DNA of 64,000 nucleotides, taken from positions 11,416 through 75,415 of the forward strand of contig DATIXQ010000004.1 of NCBI GenBank assembly GCA_035518375.1, read 5' to 3'. The stretch comes from DATJLY01 sp035518375 (GTDB lineage: Bacteria; Pseudomonadota; Alphaproteobacteria; ATCC43930; CGMCC-115725). The notes below the pieces were generated by a model. It saw nothing but the letters and a program-made list of their open reading frames with translations, did not search any database and had not been told where the DNA came from. This document shows positions 50,781 to 59,242 of the stretch, in pieces. The first letter of the stretch is position 1; every line of letters begins with the position of its first letter. Both the position numbers and the translations under genes were made by a program.

Positions 50781-51971
50781 ATGAGTGTGGCGGCCAAGTT
50801 CAATGCCAACGTGCATGGCTGCCGCGGGCTCTTTGCGTCGCTGGTGTTCGTCCATCACGTCAGCCACAGCAGCTTTGGCACGACGCCGCTCTATGGCGCG
50901 GCGTGGGACTATCCGCCGATCGACTATTTGCTCGAATCCTTCCAGTACGGCGTCGAGCTGTTCTTCTGCATCAGCGGCTACGTCATCTCGATGTCGCTCG
51001 TCAACGCGACGGGCGCGGCGGCGTTCGTTCGCGACCGGGTGCTCCGCATCATGCCGGTGTTCCTCGTCATCCATTTCCTGCTGTTCGCCGCTGGGCCGCT
51101 GCTCACGGACAAGGGCTTCGTGCGTTCCGGTCTCGGCCACTATGCGTGGGTGTTCGTCGCCAACATGATGCTTTTGCCTGGGCTTTTCGATCTGCCGCTG
51201 ATCCAGCCCGCGGCCTGGTCGCTGAGCTACGAGATGGCGTTCTATGCGATTGCGGCGATGACATATTTCTCGCTGCGCAACGGGCGCACGCCGCGTTCTC
51301 TCGTTATAACGCTCGCGGTGCTTGGCGGCATCATCATGATCGACCTCTACCCGCGCGCCTTATTCTTCAGTCTCGGCGTGTTCGCCTTCCTGCTCGATGA
51401 GCGTCTGGCCGCGTTTCGGCCGCGGGCGCCGCGCCTATGGACCCCATTGCCCTACCTCATCGCCTTCCTCTTGTGCTGGTACATGATCGACCGCCTGAGC
51501 GGCCGGCCGATCGAGGAGGTGATGGTGCATCAGATGGCGGGCGATGTTCGGCTGCCGGTGTTGGTCGCGGCTTATATTCTCGCCGGCCTCTTCTTCTTCT
51601 CGGTGCTGCACGATGAGGGCTGGTTCGGCGGCGTCCTGAAGAGCCGGCCGCTGCAGTACATGGGGACGATCAGCTACAGCTTCTATCTCTGGCATTCCGT
51701 GATCATGTATGTGACGAAGCGGATGATCGTCCACGACCTCTTGCCATTGACCGGCGCGGGATGGGGGAAGACGCTGTTCTTCTGGCTCTCGCTGCCCGTG
51801 GCGCTGGGCGTCTCGCACCTGAGCTACAGGCTCGTCGAGCAGCGCTTGACGCGGGCCATTCGCCGCCATGTGCTGCGGCCGCGAACCGCGAGCGATGCCG
51901 GCGGCGCGGCGTCCGCCACGATCGTGGTGCCATCGCCTCAAAGCGCGCTCGCCCGCGACGAAGGGCGTTGA
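50781..51971 (+). CDS. Acyltransferase 3 family membrane protein
   Basis: A 396-residue integral membrane O-acyltransferase (OafA/NolL type) with about ten hydrophobic helices. The family's N-terminal signature is HGCRGLFASLVFVHHVSHS, followed by GVELFFCISGYVIS, and the SFYLWHSVIMY motif occurs near residue 295. It should transfer acetyl or succinyl groups to the polysaccharide in the periplasm or at the membrane. AAGGGAG is just before the ATG. It converges with a pair of small secreted proteins. Confidence 0.9.
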   Translation: MSVAAKFNANVHGCRGLFASLVFVHHVSHSSFGTTPLYGAAWDYPPIDYLLESFQYGVELFFCISGYVISMSLVNATGAAAFVRDRVLRIMPVFLVIHFLLFAAGPLLTDKGFVRSGLGHYAWVFVANMMLLPGLFDLPLIQPAAWSLSYEMAFYAIAAMTYFSLRNGRTPRSLVITLAVLGGIIMIDLYPRALFFSLGVFAFLLDERLAAFRPRAPRLWTPLPYLIAFLLCWYMIDRLSGRPIEEVMVHQMAGDVRLPVLVAAYILAGLFFFSVLHDEGWFGGVLKSRPLQYMGTISYSFYLWHSVIMYVTKRMIVHDLLPLTGAGWGKTLFFWLSLPVALGVSHLSYRLVEQRLTRAIRRHVLRPRTASDAGGAASATIVVPSPQSALARDEGR

Positions 51972-51986
51972 ACGCGGCCCGCCCCC

Positions 51987-52283
51987 TCAATCCCTGTGCT
52001 TGTCGGGGTCGGTCGCCCGCGTCTTCATGTAGGAATTGGGCTCCGGCGCGGCGGCGGCGCGGCCCTGTTCCGTCTTCGACGCTTCCTCCGCATCCTGGTG
52101 ATGCTTGCCGCCCTTCGTCACATGATTGAGCTTTTCGGACAATTTCGGCGGCAGGTCGTCCTTGGTGGCGGAGGTCGAGGAAGTCGAGGGGGGCCCGCTT
52201 TGTGCCTGCGCCGAAGCGAGGTTGGGATTCGCCAGCGCGTATCCGAACACAGCTGCTAGTACGATGGCGACAAGGACCTTCAT
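51987..52283 (-). CDS. Small secreted hypothetical protein
   Basis: A 98-residue product with signal peptide (VLVAIVLAAVFGYALANPNLASA) and a hydrophilic, charged tail (DLPPKLSEKLNHVTKGGKHH, DAEEASKTEQG) that looks disordered. Its ATG overlaps the previous gene's stop by four bases, so the two are coupled. No family is recognised. Confidence 0.62.
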   Translation of the reverse strand: MKVLVAIVLAAVFGYALANPNLASAQAQSGPPSTSSTSATKDDLPPKLSEKLNHVTKGGKHHQDAEEASKTEQGRAAAAPEPNSYMKTRATDPDKHRD

Positions 52284-52738
52284 TGCTGGCACTCTTGGAA
52301 CAGGTCGTACCGGCGAAAGTCGAACGTGCCGTTGGCCGGGTTGGGCGGCTTGGTGCTCAGGGTATTCGTCGCGACGATCGGGCTGAGCGTGTTGTCGCTC
52401 TCGAAGCGCAGCTGAAGAATCTGGCCGGGCCGCGTCCCGTTGCTCCGCGTCTGCAGCCGGACAAGGTTGTTGTTGGTGAGCCGCCAGGAGCCGTGGACGT
52501 TGCCATTGAAGATGAAATATCCATCCGCCGTGAACACGAACGCGCGGTAGCCTGTGACGCAGCCGTCGAGATACGCGTAGTTCGGTACGATCTGCGACCA
52601 CTTGTGCTGAGTCAGCACGCTCTCGTGCGGTGTTTCGTTGGGCTTCTTCGGCGCTTGCGCGGACATGGGCGCGGCATAAAGAAGAAGGCCCGCAGTTGCC
52701 GCGGCTAGGACGCCTCGCAGGGCCGGAATCACTGGCAT
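52280..52738 (-). CDS. Secreted hypothetical protein
   Basis: A 152-residue precursor with a signal peptide (ALRGVLAAATAGLLLYAAPMSAQA). The mature part has two cysteines (DGCVTGY and the C-terminal ECQQ) and beta-rich segments (AFVFTADGYFIFNGNVHGSW, ILQLRFESDNTL). The pattern 'tryptophan/beta strand lipocalin-like' is suggestive only; no family is recognised. The start at 52738 is picked for the signal peptide; an earlier start at 52795 is possible. It is coupled to the following small gene. Confidence 0.6.
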   Translation of the reverse strand: MPVIPALRGVLAAATAGLLLYAAPMSAQAPKKPNETPHESVLTQHKWSQIVPNYAYLDGCVTGYRAFVFTADGYFIFNGNVHGSWRLTNNNLVRLQTRSNGTRPGQILQLRFESDNTLSPIVATNTLSTKPPNPANGTFDFRRYDLFQECQQ

Positions 52739-52862
52739 AAGAGACGTTTGCGCAATCGCCGTGTCGCGGTGAGAAGAACACGAAGAGACTAACAAACGCC
52801 GCCTCTTATTGGCAACGACCGCGAGCGCGCCGGCGCGCGAGTCGCGGCCGGGAGACGCCGCC

Positions 52863-54062
52863 TCATGCGCGCGCCATGGCCCGGCGCAGCGCGGCCATAT
52901 ATTGCTCGAAAATGCGCGGGAAATCGTAGAGCCGGCTTTTCGCGCGGCAGGACTCGGCGAGCGCCGCGGCCGGCAGCCCGGCGGTGACGAGCCGCCGCAG
53001 CAAAGTCGCTAGTTCGCCCTCGGTCTCCGGATCGAACAGATAGCCGGTCTTGCCGTCTTCGACGATCTCCGGCAGGCCGCCGCGGCGCGAGGCGATCACC
53101 GGCACGCCGTGATAGAGCGCCTCGTGCGCGACCCGGGGAAACGGATCTTCCCAAAGCGAAGGCACGACCAGCATATCGATCGTAGAAAAGAACGCGTCCG
53201 GATCGACGAAGCCGAGGAACTCGACGTTGCCCGGTGCGGCGCGCTTCAGATGCTCCATATAGGTCGGGCTGGCGCGGCCGCCGATGCGCAGCCGCGCTTG
53301 CGCAGGCGGCAGGCCGCGCATCGCCTCGAGCAGGAGATCGAGGCCCTTGATCGGCTCGAGCCGGCCGAGGAATCCAAAGCGGATCAAGCCGCTGGCCGGA
53401 ATGTCGCGTCGCGGCACTGGCGTCGCGGTCGATTGGTTCGCGCCGTAGATCACGACCTTGTCGCGGCTTGCGCAAAACATGCCGCCCGCCTCGTGCCGCG
53501 CGAGCGTGCGTGCGCTGACGGCGCTCACGACCGATGGCAAGCCGGACAGAATCCGGCGCGGCGCCGCGAAGATCCGGCACGAGGCGCAGATCGACCGGCA
53601 ATTCCGTCCATGTCGATACATCGTCGAATTGGCGCAGGTGGGATAATAGTCGTGCAGCGTCTGCACGAGCGGAACGTTATGCCGACGCGCGGCGCGCCAG
53701 ATCGCGACGGAAAACCCCTTGAGATTATGGGCGTGAATGACGTCAGGCTTCTCGGCGCCGATGATCCGCGCAACCTTCGCGGCCATGAATGGATTGTAGG
53801 TGTCGATCAGATGCCACAGCACTTTCTTCCACGCCGGCGGGACCCTGTCGGGCGTGTGCGGCCAATAGATATTGGCGAGCTTCACATAGTGGCAGCGCAC
53901 GCCCTTGACCGTGCCGGTGCGCTCGACGCCATCGGGCGCGATGCTGACGACGACCGCCTCGTCCCCGGCGGACACGACGCCCTCGGCAAGAACGCGCACG
54001 GCGATCTCCGCGCCTCCCAGCTCGTTCGGCGCGTAGGCCGTGTTGATGAACAGGATCTTCAT
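52863..54062 (-). CDS. Family 4 (GT-B) glycosyltransferase
   Basis: A 399-residue transferase opening MKILFINTAYAPNELGGAEIAVRVLAEG, a typical GT4 acceptor domain with HAHNLKGFS. The donor half has FGFLGRLEPIKGLDLLLEAM and the E-x7-E-type motif VVPSLWEDPFPRVAHEALYHGVPVIAS. A cluster of cysteines (NCRSICASC, residues about 155-165) is unusual and might bind metal. It lies 127 nt downstream of the initiating transferase on the same strand and probably adds a sugar to the first one. Confidence 0.88.
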   Translation of the reverse strand: MKILFINTAYAPNELGGAEIAVRVLAEGVVSAGDEAVVVSIAPDGVERTGTVKGVRCHYVKLANIYWPHTPDRVPPAWKKVLWHLIDTYNPFMAAKVARIIGAEKPDVIHAHNLKGFSVAIWRAARRHNVPLVQTLHDYYPTCANSTMYRHGRNCRSICASCRIFAAPRRILSGLPSVVSAVSARTLARHEAGGMFCASRDKVVIYGANQSTATPVPRRDIPASGLIRFGFLGRLEPIKGLDLLLEAMRGLPPAQARLRIGGRASPTYMEHLKRAAPGNVEFLGFVDPDAFFSTIDMLVVPSLWEDPFPRVAHEALYHGVPVIASRRGGLPEIVEDGKTGYLFDPETEGELATLLRRLVTAGLPAAALAESCRAKSRLYDFPRIFEQYMAALRRAMARA

Positions 54063-54189
54063 TCAGTTGGGCGGAAAACCAACGACATCCGGCACTGGCC
54101 ATGCGGCGGCCAGCCTTGTCAAGCGTGTCCTCTAAGCGCCGCGCAAAATTTTCGACGAAAGTACCCTTGCGGCACGGGCGCGAGCCAGC

Positions 54190-55695
54190 TCAGTACCCGG
54201 TGCCGACGAGGACGCACTTCACGGTCTGCAGGATGATGTAGAAATCGAACAGGAGCGACCAGTGCTCCATGTAATAGAGGTCGCACTCGACCCGTTTCTG
54301 CAGCTTTTCCTCGGTGTCGGTATCGCCGCGCCAGCCATTGACTTGCGCCCAGCCCGTGATGCCGGGCTTGATCTTGTGGCGCACGGCGTATTCCTCGACG
54401 ACCTCATGATAGAGCCGGCCGCCAGCTTTCGCTTGAAGCGCATGCGGGCGCGGGCCGACGACCGACATCTCGCCGGTCAGCACATTGAAGAACTGCGGCA
54501 ACTCGTCGAGGCTGGTACGGCGCAGGAAGCGGCCGACCCGCGTCACGCGGCAATCGCCGGGCGTCGTGAGCTTGGCGGCGTTCTCGTCGGTTTGATTCTG
54601 ATGCATGGTGCGGAACTTCCACACCAGGAAGATCTTGCTGTTCCAGCCAAGACGACGCTGCCGGAAGAATACCGGACCTGGGCTGTCGAGCTTAATGGCG
54701 AGCGCGATGAGGCACATCAGCGGCGCGAGGAACAGGAGGATTGCGGCGGCAAAGCACCGGTCCTCGAGGTATTTGAAGATGCGGCGCCAGCCATCGTGCG
54801 GATTCTCGACGAGGTTGATGGCGGGGACGCCGCCAACCTCGACGAACATGCGCCCGCCGACATCGGCCCCGCTGCCGTCGGGACAGATATGGATGCGTGC
54901 CGGAATTGGCCGCAGCGCCTGGAGGATCTGCTGAATGCGCGCGCTTGCCGACCAGGGCAAAGCGATGACGATGTCGTCGACGCGGTAGCGGCGCGCATAA
55001 TCGGCGAGAGCCCGCGTCGGTCCGAGCACGGCGCACCCTTGAACCCGATTGGGAATGCGGTCCGAGCGGTCGTCGAAGACACCGAGGATTCGCGTAAAGG
55101 GCTGCGCCGATTGCTGGATCGCCGCGATGAGGCGCGACCCTTGCTCTCCGCCGCCGACAACGATGACATTGCGCGACAGGTGCCCGGCATAAGCGAGGCG
55201 TTGCAACACCTGGTAAGCGACCCAGCGCTGACAATAGATCGCAGTCACGGCGAGCGTGACGACCGCATAGGCCCACTCGCTGAACGTAAGCCTATATCCG
55301 GCACTCACCGGCAATCCGGCGAGCTCGACCACGGCGAAGGCGGCAAGGCCGCTCCAGAAAATCCGGCGGAGCTGGCTACGCGGGTGACGGATCGCGCTGA
55401 AGTCGTAGAGATTGAAAAGACCAAAGGCGCAGACGATGGCCAAGGCACTCACGATCGTGTCGAAGTAGAACGTCAGCGACATTCCGGCAGATGTGGAGGC
55501 GCTGGCGCACTTGAAAACGATAACGCCGCTGATCAGAACCGCGAGGAGATCGCCCACGCACACGAGGCCGCTGGTGACCGCCGGGCAATAAACACGGGTC
55601 GGCCGGCTTGCCGCGCTAGGGCCTGCGCCAATCGACTCGGCGGAAGCCACCACGGCTAGGGCGCGACGCTCGTTCTTTACTCGGCCGCTTTGCAT
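54190..55695 (-). CDS. Initiating undecaprenyl-phosphate sugar phosphotransferase (WcaJ/PssY type)
   Basis: A 501-residue polyprenyl phosphoglycosyltransferase that starts polysaccharide synthesis. It has four N-terminal membrane helices (about 40-150), a central CoA-binding-like/Rossmann domain (VIVVGGGEQGSRLIAAI) and the C-terminal bacterial sugar transferase domain (about 310-501) with FFRQRRLGWNSKIFLVWKFRTM, RRTSLDELPQFFNVL, MSVVGPRPHA and GITGWAQVNGWRGDT. It fits the glucose-1-phosphate or galactose-1-phosphate class. Start is ATG at 55695. Confidence 0.93.
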   Translation of the reverse strand: MQSGRVKNERRALAVVASAESIGAGPSAASRPTRVYCPAVTSGLVCVGDLLAVLISGVIVFKCASASTSAGMSLTFYFDTIVSALAIVCAFGLFNLYDFSAIRHPRSQLRRIFWSGLAAFAVVELAGLPVSAGYRLTFSEWAYAVVTLAVTAIYCQRWVAYQVLQRLAYAGHLSRNVIVVGGGEQGSRLIAAIQQSAQPFTRILGVFDDRSDRIPNRVQGCAVLGPTRALADYARRYRVDDIVIALPWSASARIQQILQALRPIPARIHICPDGSGADVGGRMFVEVGGVPAINLVENPHDGWRRIFKYLEDRCFAAAILLFLAPLMCLIALAIKLDSPGPVFFRQRRLGWNSKIFLVWKFRTMHQNQTDENAAKLTTPGDCRVTRVGRFLRRTSLDELPQFFNVLTGEMSVVGPRPHALQAKAGGRLYHEVVEEYAVRHKIKPGITGWAQVNGWRGDTDTEEKLQKRVECDLYYMEHWSLLFDFYIILQTVKCVLVGTGY

Positions 55696-56247
55696 CTACT
55701 GTCCTGATCTTCCCGCGTCGACTTCGCGCACCACCGCCGTTAGTTCATCGCACGAACCGTACCAACCTTGGAAATTCAATCACTTACGGTCCTTATCTCA
55801 GTATATTGTAAAGAATTTCGACGTGAAAATCTCGCACGAAATGTCTAAAAGCCCATAAAAGCTGCAAATTCGAGTGCCCGAACATTAATATTAACGAACC
55901 GGACGAACACCCATTGTTAAGAATTTTGGCGGCAATATTGCTTCGAATAGTCTCTTCAAGCCTTAAACTATTTGAAGAGAGACAGCGAAATCCACGGATG
56001 GCCTGCTCGAGTTCAGCGGCGCTCTCCGATGCTCCCGCCGATTCGGCGCTACGCCCCAACTTCTCGGGCGCGTTTGCGAAGAATGACGGCCCGCGTTACT
56101 GCTTCTAATACGCACAAATTGCGCACGTGGTTCTCAGAGACTGTCTTTGGTGGCCGAACGCGGCGAACGTATGCTAAGAGGGTCGCCGCGGGCGGAATCG
56201 GGCTTGGCTTAGTGCGTTGGACGTGCGTTCGGTTGGGGGGAACTTTG
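55696..56247. other. AT-rich divergent regulatory gap
   Basis: A 552-base region between the initiating transferase and the export lipoprotein. The part at about 55780-55980 is distinctly AT-rich. It holds a sigma-54-like promoter (55927-55942) and the motif TTGTAAAGAAT (55806-55816). A frame open from 55972 upstream of the export gene has no domain content before residue 93 and is not accepted. Confidence 0.65.
55927..55942 (+). promoter_or_regulatory. Sigma-54 (-24/-12) promoter candidate upstream of export gene
   Basis: TGGCGGCAATATTGCT has -24 GG and -12 TTGC at the exact spacing. The start would be near 55953, giving a leader of about 295 nt to the export lipoprotein. Confidence 0.5.
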
Positions 56248-56991
56248 ATGGGGCGGAGTGAAGTCGCGGCGATCGCTATGTCCCTCGGGGCTATGCTGTC
56301 GGCCTGTGCGACGCCCGCCGATGTCGGCTCGGCCGTTCATCCCGTTTCCGTTGCCGAAGCGCTGGCGCTCTCAAAGAACGACTACGCCGCAAGCTATGTG
56401 CTCGCTGCCGGCGACCAGATCACGGCGCGGTTCTATTACAATCCCCAGCTCGACGAGGATTTGACGGTCCGTCCGGACGGAAAGATCTCGCTTTCGCTGG
56501 TGGGCGACCTTCCGGCCGCCGGCGAATCCGTCGAGCAGCTCGGCGACGACATCACGAAGGCCTACGGCGAGTATCTGACCAAACCAAATGCGCGGGTGAT
56601 CTTGCGCACGTCGGCGAACGCGCGCGCCTTTGTCGAAGGGCAGGTCTTTCGTCCCGGCCAGGTTGACCTGAACCATTCCCCGTTGACCGCCTTGCAGAGC
56701 ATTTCCGCCTCGGGCGGCTTCCTCGACACATCCGATCTCGGCGACGTCATCCTCATCCGCCGTCTGACGGGGGCGCCCGAGCCGATCGTCGTCGAGCTCA
56801 ATCTCGCGAAAGCGGCCGACGGATCCGATCCGCAACAGGATGTGCTGCTGCTGCCGAACGATTATGTCTATGTGCCGCGTTCCGGCGCCGCCGAGCTGAA
56901 TCTGGCGATGCGGCTTTATCTGTTCCAGAACCTCAACCTGAGCACGGCGGTCAACGCGACGTCCGCTTTCCCGAGCCCAGGACCGCGCTGA
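56248..56991 (+). CDS. Wza/GumB-like polysaccharide export lipoprotein
   Basis: A 247-residue outer-membrane lipoprotein. It has a lipobox (AMLSAC), the polysaccharide export domain (about 50-130, with YVLAAGDQITARFYYNPQLDEDLTVRPDGKISLSLVG) and an SLBB repeat (AFVEGQVFRPGQVDL). It should form the export channel with the chain-length protein. It is shorter than E. coli Wza and closer to the GumB/KpsD short forms. The start at 56248 is chosen for the lipobox and a purine-rich site upstream; the long upstream extension is not plausible. Confidence 0.85.
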   Translation: MGRSEVAAIAMSLGAMLSACATPADVGSAVHPVSVAEALALSKNDYAASYVLAAGDQITARFYYNPQLDEDLTVRPDGKISLSLVGDLPAAGESVEQLGDDITKAYGEYLTKPNARVILRTSANARAFVEGQVFRPGQVDLNHSPLTALQSISASGGFLDTSDLGDVILIRRLTGAPEPIVVELNLAKAADGSDPQQDVLLLPNDYVYVPRSGAAELNLAMRLYLFQNLNLSTAVNATSAFPSPGPR

Positions 56992-57076
56992 TCCGAGGCG
57001 CCGGCCCGGGGGTTGAGCAGCCCCAGCTTCGGGCTATGCTTCGCTCTGTCATGTCGTTTCCCGAGCGGAGCCGCGG

Positions 57077-58276
57077 ATGAAAGTCTTTATCTTCGACCTG
57101 TTGGCGTATGGGCAGCATCTCGACCACCTGAAGGTGGGGACGGAGCTCCCTTATCCGCTACCGCGGCGGCATTTCGATCCCGAGGTGGCGCACGGCACCT
57201 ACAACGAGCATCTCTCGGCGTGGGAGGAAGCCGACCGGCTCGGCTATGACGGGATCGGCTTCAACGAGCATCACTGCTCGCCCTATGGCCTCATGAACTC
57301 GCCCAATCTCATGGCCTCGGCCGCGGCGCAGCGCACCAAGCGCGCGAAGCTCCTCATCTACGGCAATCTCCTGCCGCTGCACGAGCCGCTGCGCCTCGCC
57401 GAGGAGCTGGCGATGATCGACTGCATCTCGGGCGGCCGCCTCATCTCGGGTTTCGCGCGCGGCATCCCGCGCGAGTACCAGGTGCACAGCGTGCCGCTCG
57501 CCGAATCACGCGCGCGCTTCGAGGAGGCGTACGAGATCATCACCCGCGCCTGGACCGAGGAGGTGTTCTCCTACGAGGGCAAGTTCTGGTCCTACAAGGA
57601 TGTGGCCCTGTGGCCGCGTCCGATGCAGCGGCCGCATCCGCCCGCGTGGATTCCGGTCACCGGCAGCAAGGAATCGATCGAGTTTGCGGCGAAGCACGCC
57701 ATTCCGATTACGCCCGGCCTGCGCCCTGGCGGGCTGCAGGAGGACATGATCCGCTACTATGCGAAATGCCTCGCGGCAAACGGACACAAGATCACGCCTG
57801 ACCACCTCACCATGGGCATCAACGCCTATGTCGCCGACAGCAAGGCGCAGGCGGTGAAGGAGAACGCGCCCTATTTCCTCTATTTCAACCGCACGCTCTT
57901 CAGCCACGGCAATTTCACCGAGACGAGCCTCGGCCAAGCGGCGGGCTATATGTCGCGCCAGTCGGTCGACTATGTGCGGCCGGAGAATCTGCGCGAGGTC
58001 GAGCGCGCGCGGGCCGACTTCCGCGGCATGACGCTCGATGATGTCGCGCGCATGGCCGAGCGGCTTCCCTGGGGCACGCCGCAGGAAGTGGCCGAACGCA
58101 TCATCGCCATGGTCGATCGCACCGGCGCCAACACCATCCAGGTGATGATGAACGCCGGTGCCATGCCGCACGAGATGTACATCGAGCAAGTCCGCCGCTT
58201 CGCGCGCGATGTGCTGCCGCTGCTCCAGGCGCATCAGGTGACCCGCGTGCCGGTCGCCGAGGAGGCGCTCGCCTGA
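57077..58276 (+). CDS. LLM-class (luciferase-like) flavin-dependent oxidoreductase
   Basis: A 399-residue TIM-barrel monooxygenase of the bacterial luciferase superfamily. GFNEHHCSPYGLMNSPNLMASAAAQRTKR at residues about 60-90 is the characteristic HH(S/C) region, and ISGGRLISGFARGIPREY is the phosphate/FMN-binding turn. It needs a reduced flavin partner; no flavin reductase is adjacent. The gene follows the export gene by 85 nt but has no evident link to it; substrate unknown. Confidence 0.9.
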   Translation: MKVFIFDLLAYGQHLDHLKVGTELPYPLPRRHFDPEVAHGTYNEHLSAWEEADRLGYDGIGFNEHHCSPYGLMNSPNLMASAAAQRTKRAKLLIYGNLLPLHEPLRLAEELAMIDCISGGRLISGFARGIPREYQVHSVPLAESRARFEEAYEIITRAWTEEVFSYEGKFWSYKDVALWPRPMQRPHPPAWIPVTGSKESIEFAAKHAIPITPGLRPGGLQEDMIRYYAKCLAANGHKITPDHLTMGINAYVADSKAQAVKENAPYFLYFNRTLFSHGNFTETSLGQAAGYMSRQSVDYVRPENLREVERARADFRGMTLDDVARMAERLPWGTPQEVAERIIAMVDRTGANTIQVMMNAGAMPHEMYIEQVRRFARDVLPLLQAHQVTRVPVAEEALA

Positions 58277-58352
58277 GGCGAGAGAGCTTCGGGCTGATCG
58301 CGCTGTGACTTGATTCGACGGCGACGCCGAGGGCCGCGCCAGCCGAGTATGG

Positions 58353-58685
58353 CTAGAGATGCCGGGCGACGATCTCGACGGCGACGACGAGGAGTAGGGC
58401 GGAAGCCGCGACCTTCCAGTATTCGACGATCGATGCCGTGCCCTCCGCGGCTGCCGCGAGAACGAGCATCACCGCGCCCTTTGCGCGCGAGCCCAGAGAA
58501 AGCTGACCGAGCGCTTCGTCGAGGGCGATTTGCCGCCCGTTCTTGAGCTGCGGCGGTTCAGCGTGCGCGTCGCGCGCGGCGCTCTGCCAGTGGCTGGGCT
58601 GATCGTCCATGTGCTGCTTGTCCGCTGGAAACTGCTTTTCGAGGTAGTTACCGAAATCCGGGTGCGCGCGATACAATTTCTTCAA
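58353..58685 (-). CDS. Hypothetical protein with C-terminal membrane segment
   Basis: A 110-residue product. The N-terminal part is polar (KKLYRAHPDFGNYLEKQFPAD, HMDDQPSHWQ) and the C-terminal 35 residues are hydrophobic (IVEYWKVAASALLLVVAVEI), as in a tail-anchored protein. The start is TTG with a weak purine-rich site; an internal ATG is also possible. No family is recognised. It might be spurious. Confidence 0.42.
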   Translation of the reverse strand: MKKLYRAHPDFGNYLEKQFPADKQHMDDQPSHWQSAARDAHAEPPQLKNGRQIALDEALGQLSLGSRAKGAVMLVLAAAAEGTASIVEYWKVAASALLLVVAVEIVARHL

Positions 58686-59242
58686 GTCTACTGTTTCCGC
58701 TGCTCAAAATTGCACGATATGCACTTCGTTACTTTCCTTAACGCTGGTCGGCCCGGGCCGGGCGCGCGCCTGCGCGACCGAACTCTGACGCCGCAATTTT
58801 GCGTACGGCGGGCGGCGACGATCCAACGTGCTCGCGTGGCGACGTCCCAAGCAGTAACTACGACGGCGCTACGATGGCGGATCTCTCGCTCATGATCGAC
58901 AATCCGCGCGTTCTGATGACGTCTGCGATCATACTCAACACCGGGGGCGGCCTGCAGCGGCAATAACTCGCAGGCGCCTTTCTGACTTCACACACAATAT
59001 CCGCGCTTCGCGGGCTAATATCAAAATGCCCGACGCGGCGATGGCGAATACGATCCTCGATTTTCCACGCGCTTTGCCGCGGGCCGTTTAATTGTCATGC
59101 GGCCGGCCGCCAAGACTCACGATTAGGTGCGCGCCCGATACGGTTTTAAGGCTGCCAAATATTGGCGGATTCTCTATGCTGAACAGCGACTGTGCGCGTC
59201 CGGCCGATCTCCGCGGCGGACGCGTGTTTTGAGGAGGCAGTC
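58686..59242. other. Long gap upstream of second PrsT-like gene
   Basis: A 557-base region with no supported gene. Short frames exist but lack ribosome binding sites and sensible codon use. A small hairpin CCGCG-CTT-CGCGG (59001-59013) lies in a locally AT-rich stretch. TGGC (59164-59167 area) followed by GC is two bases too far apart for a sigma-54 promoter. Confidence 0.5.

Noticed and set aside
55972..56247. N-terminal extension of the export lipoprotein
   Set aside because: It would bury the signal peptide and lipobox, and lies in the promoter/leader region.
58688..58963. 91-codon minus-strand frame before the second PrsT-like gene
   Set aside because: No ribosome binding site and a composition like non-coding GC-rich DNA.
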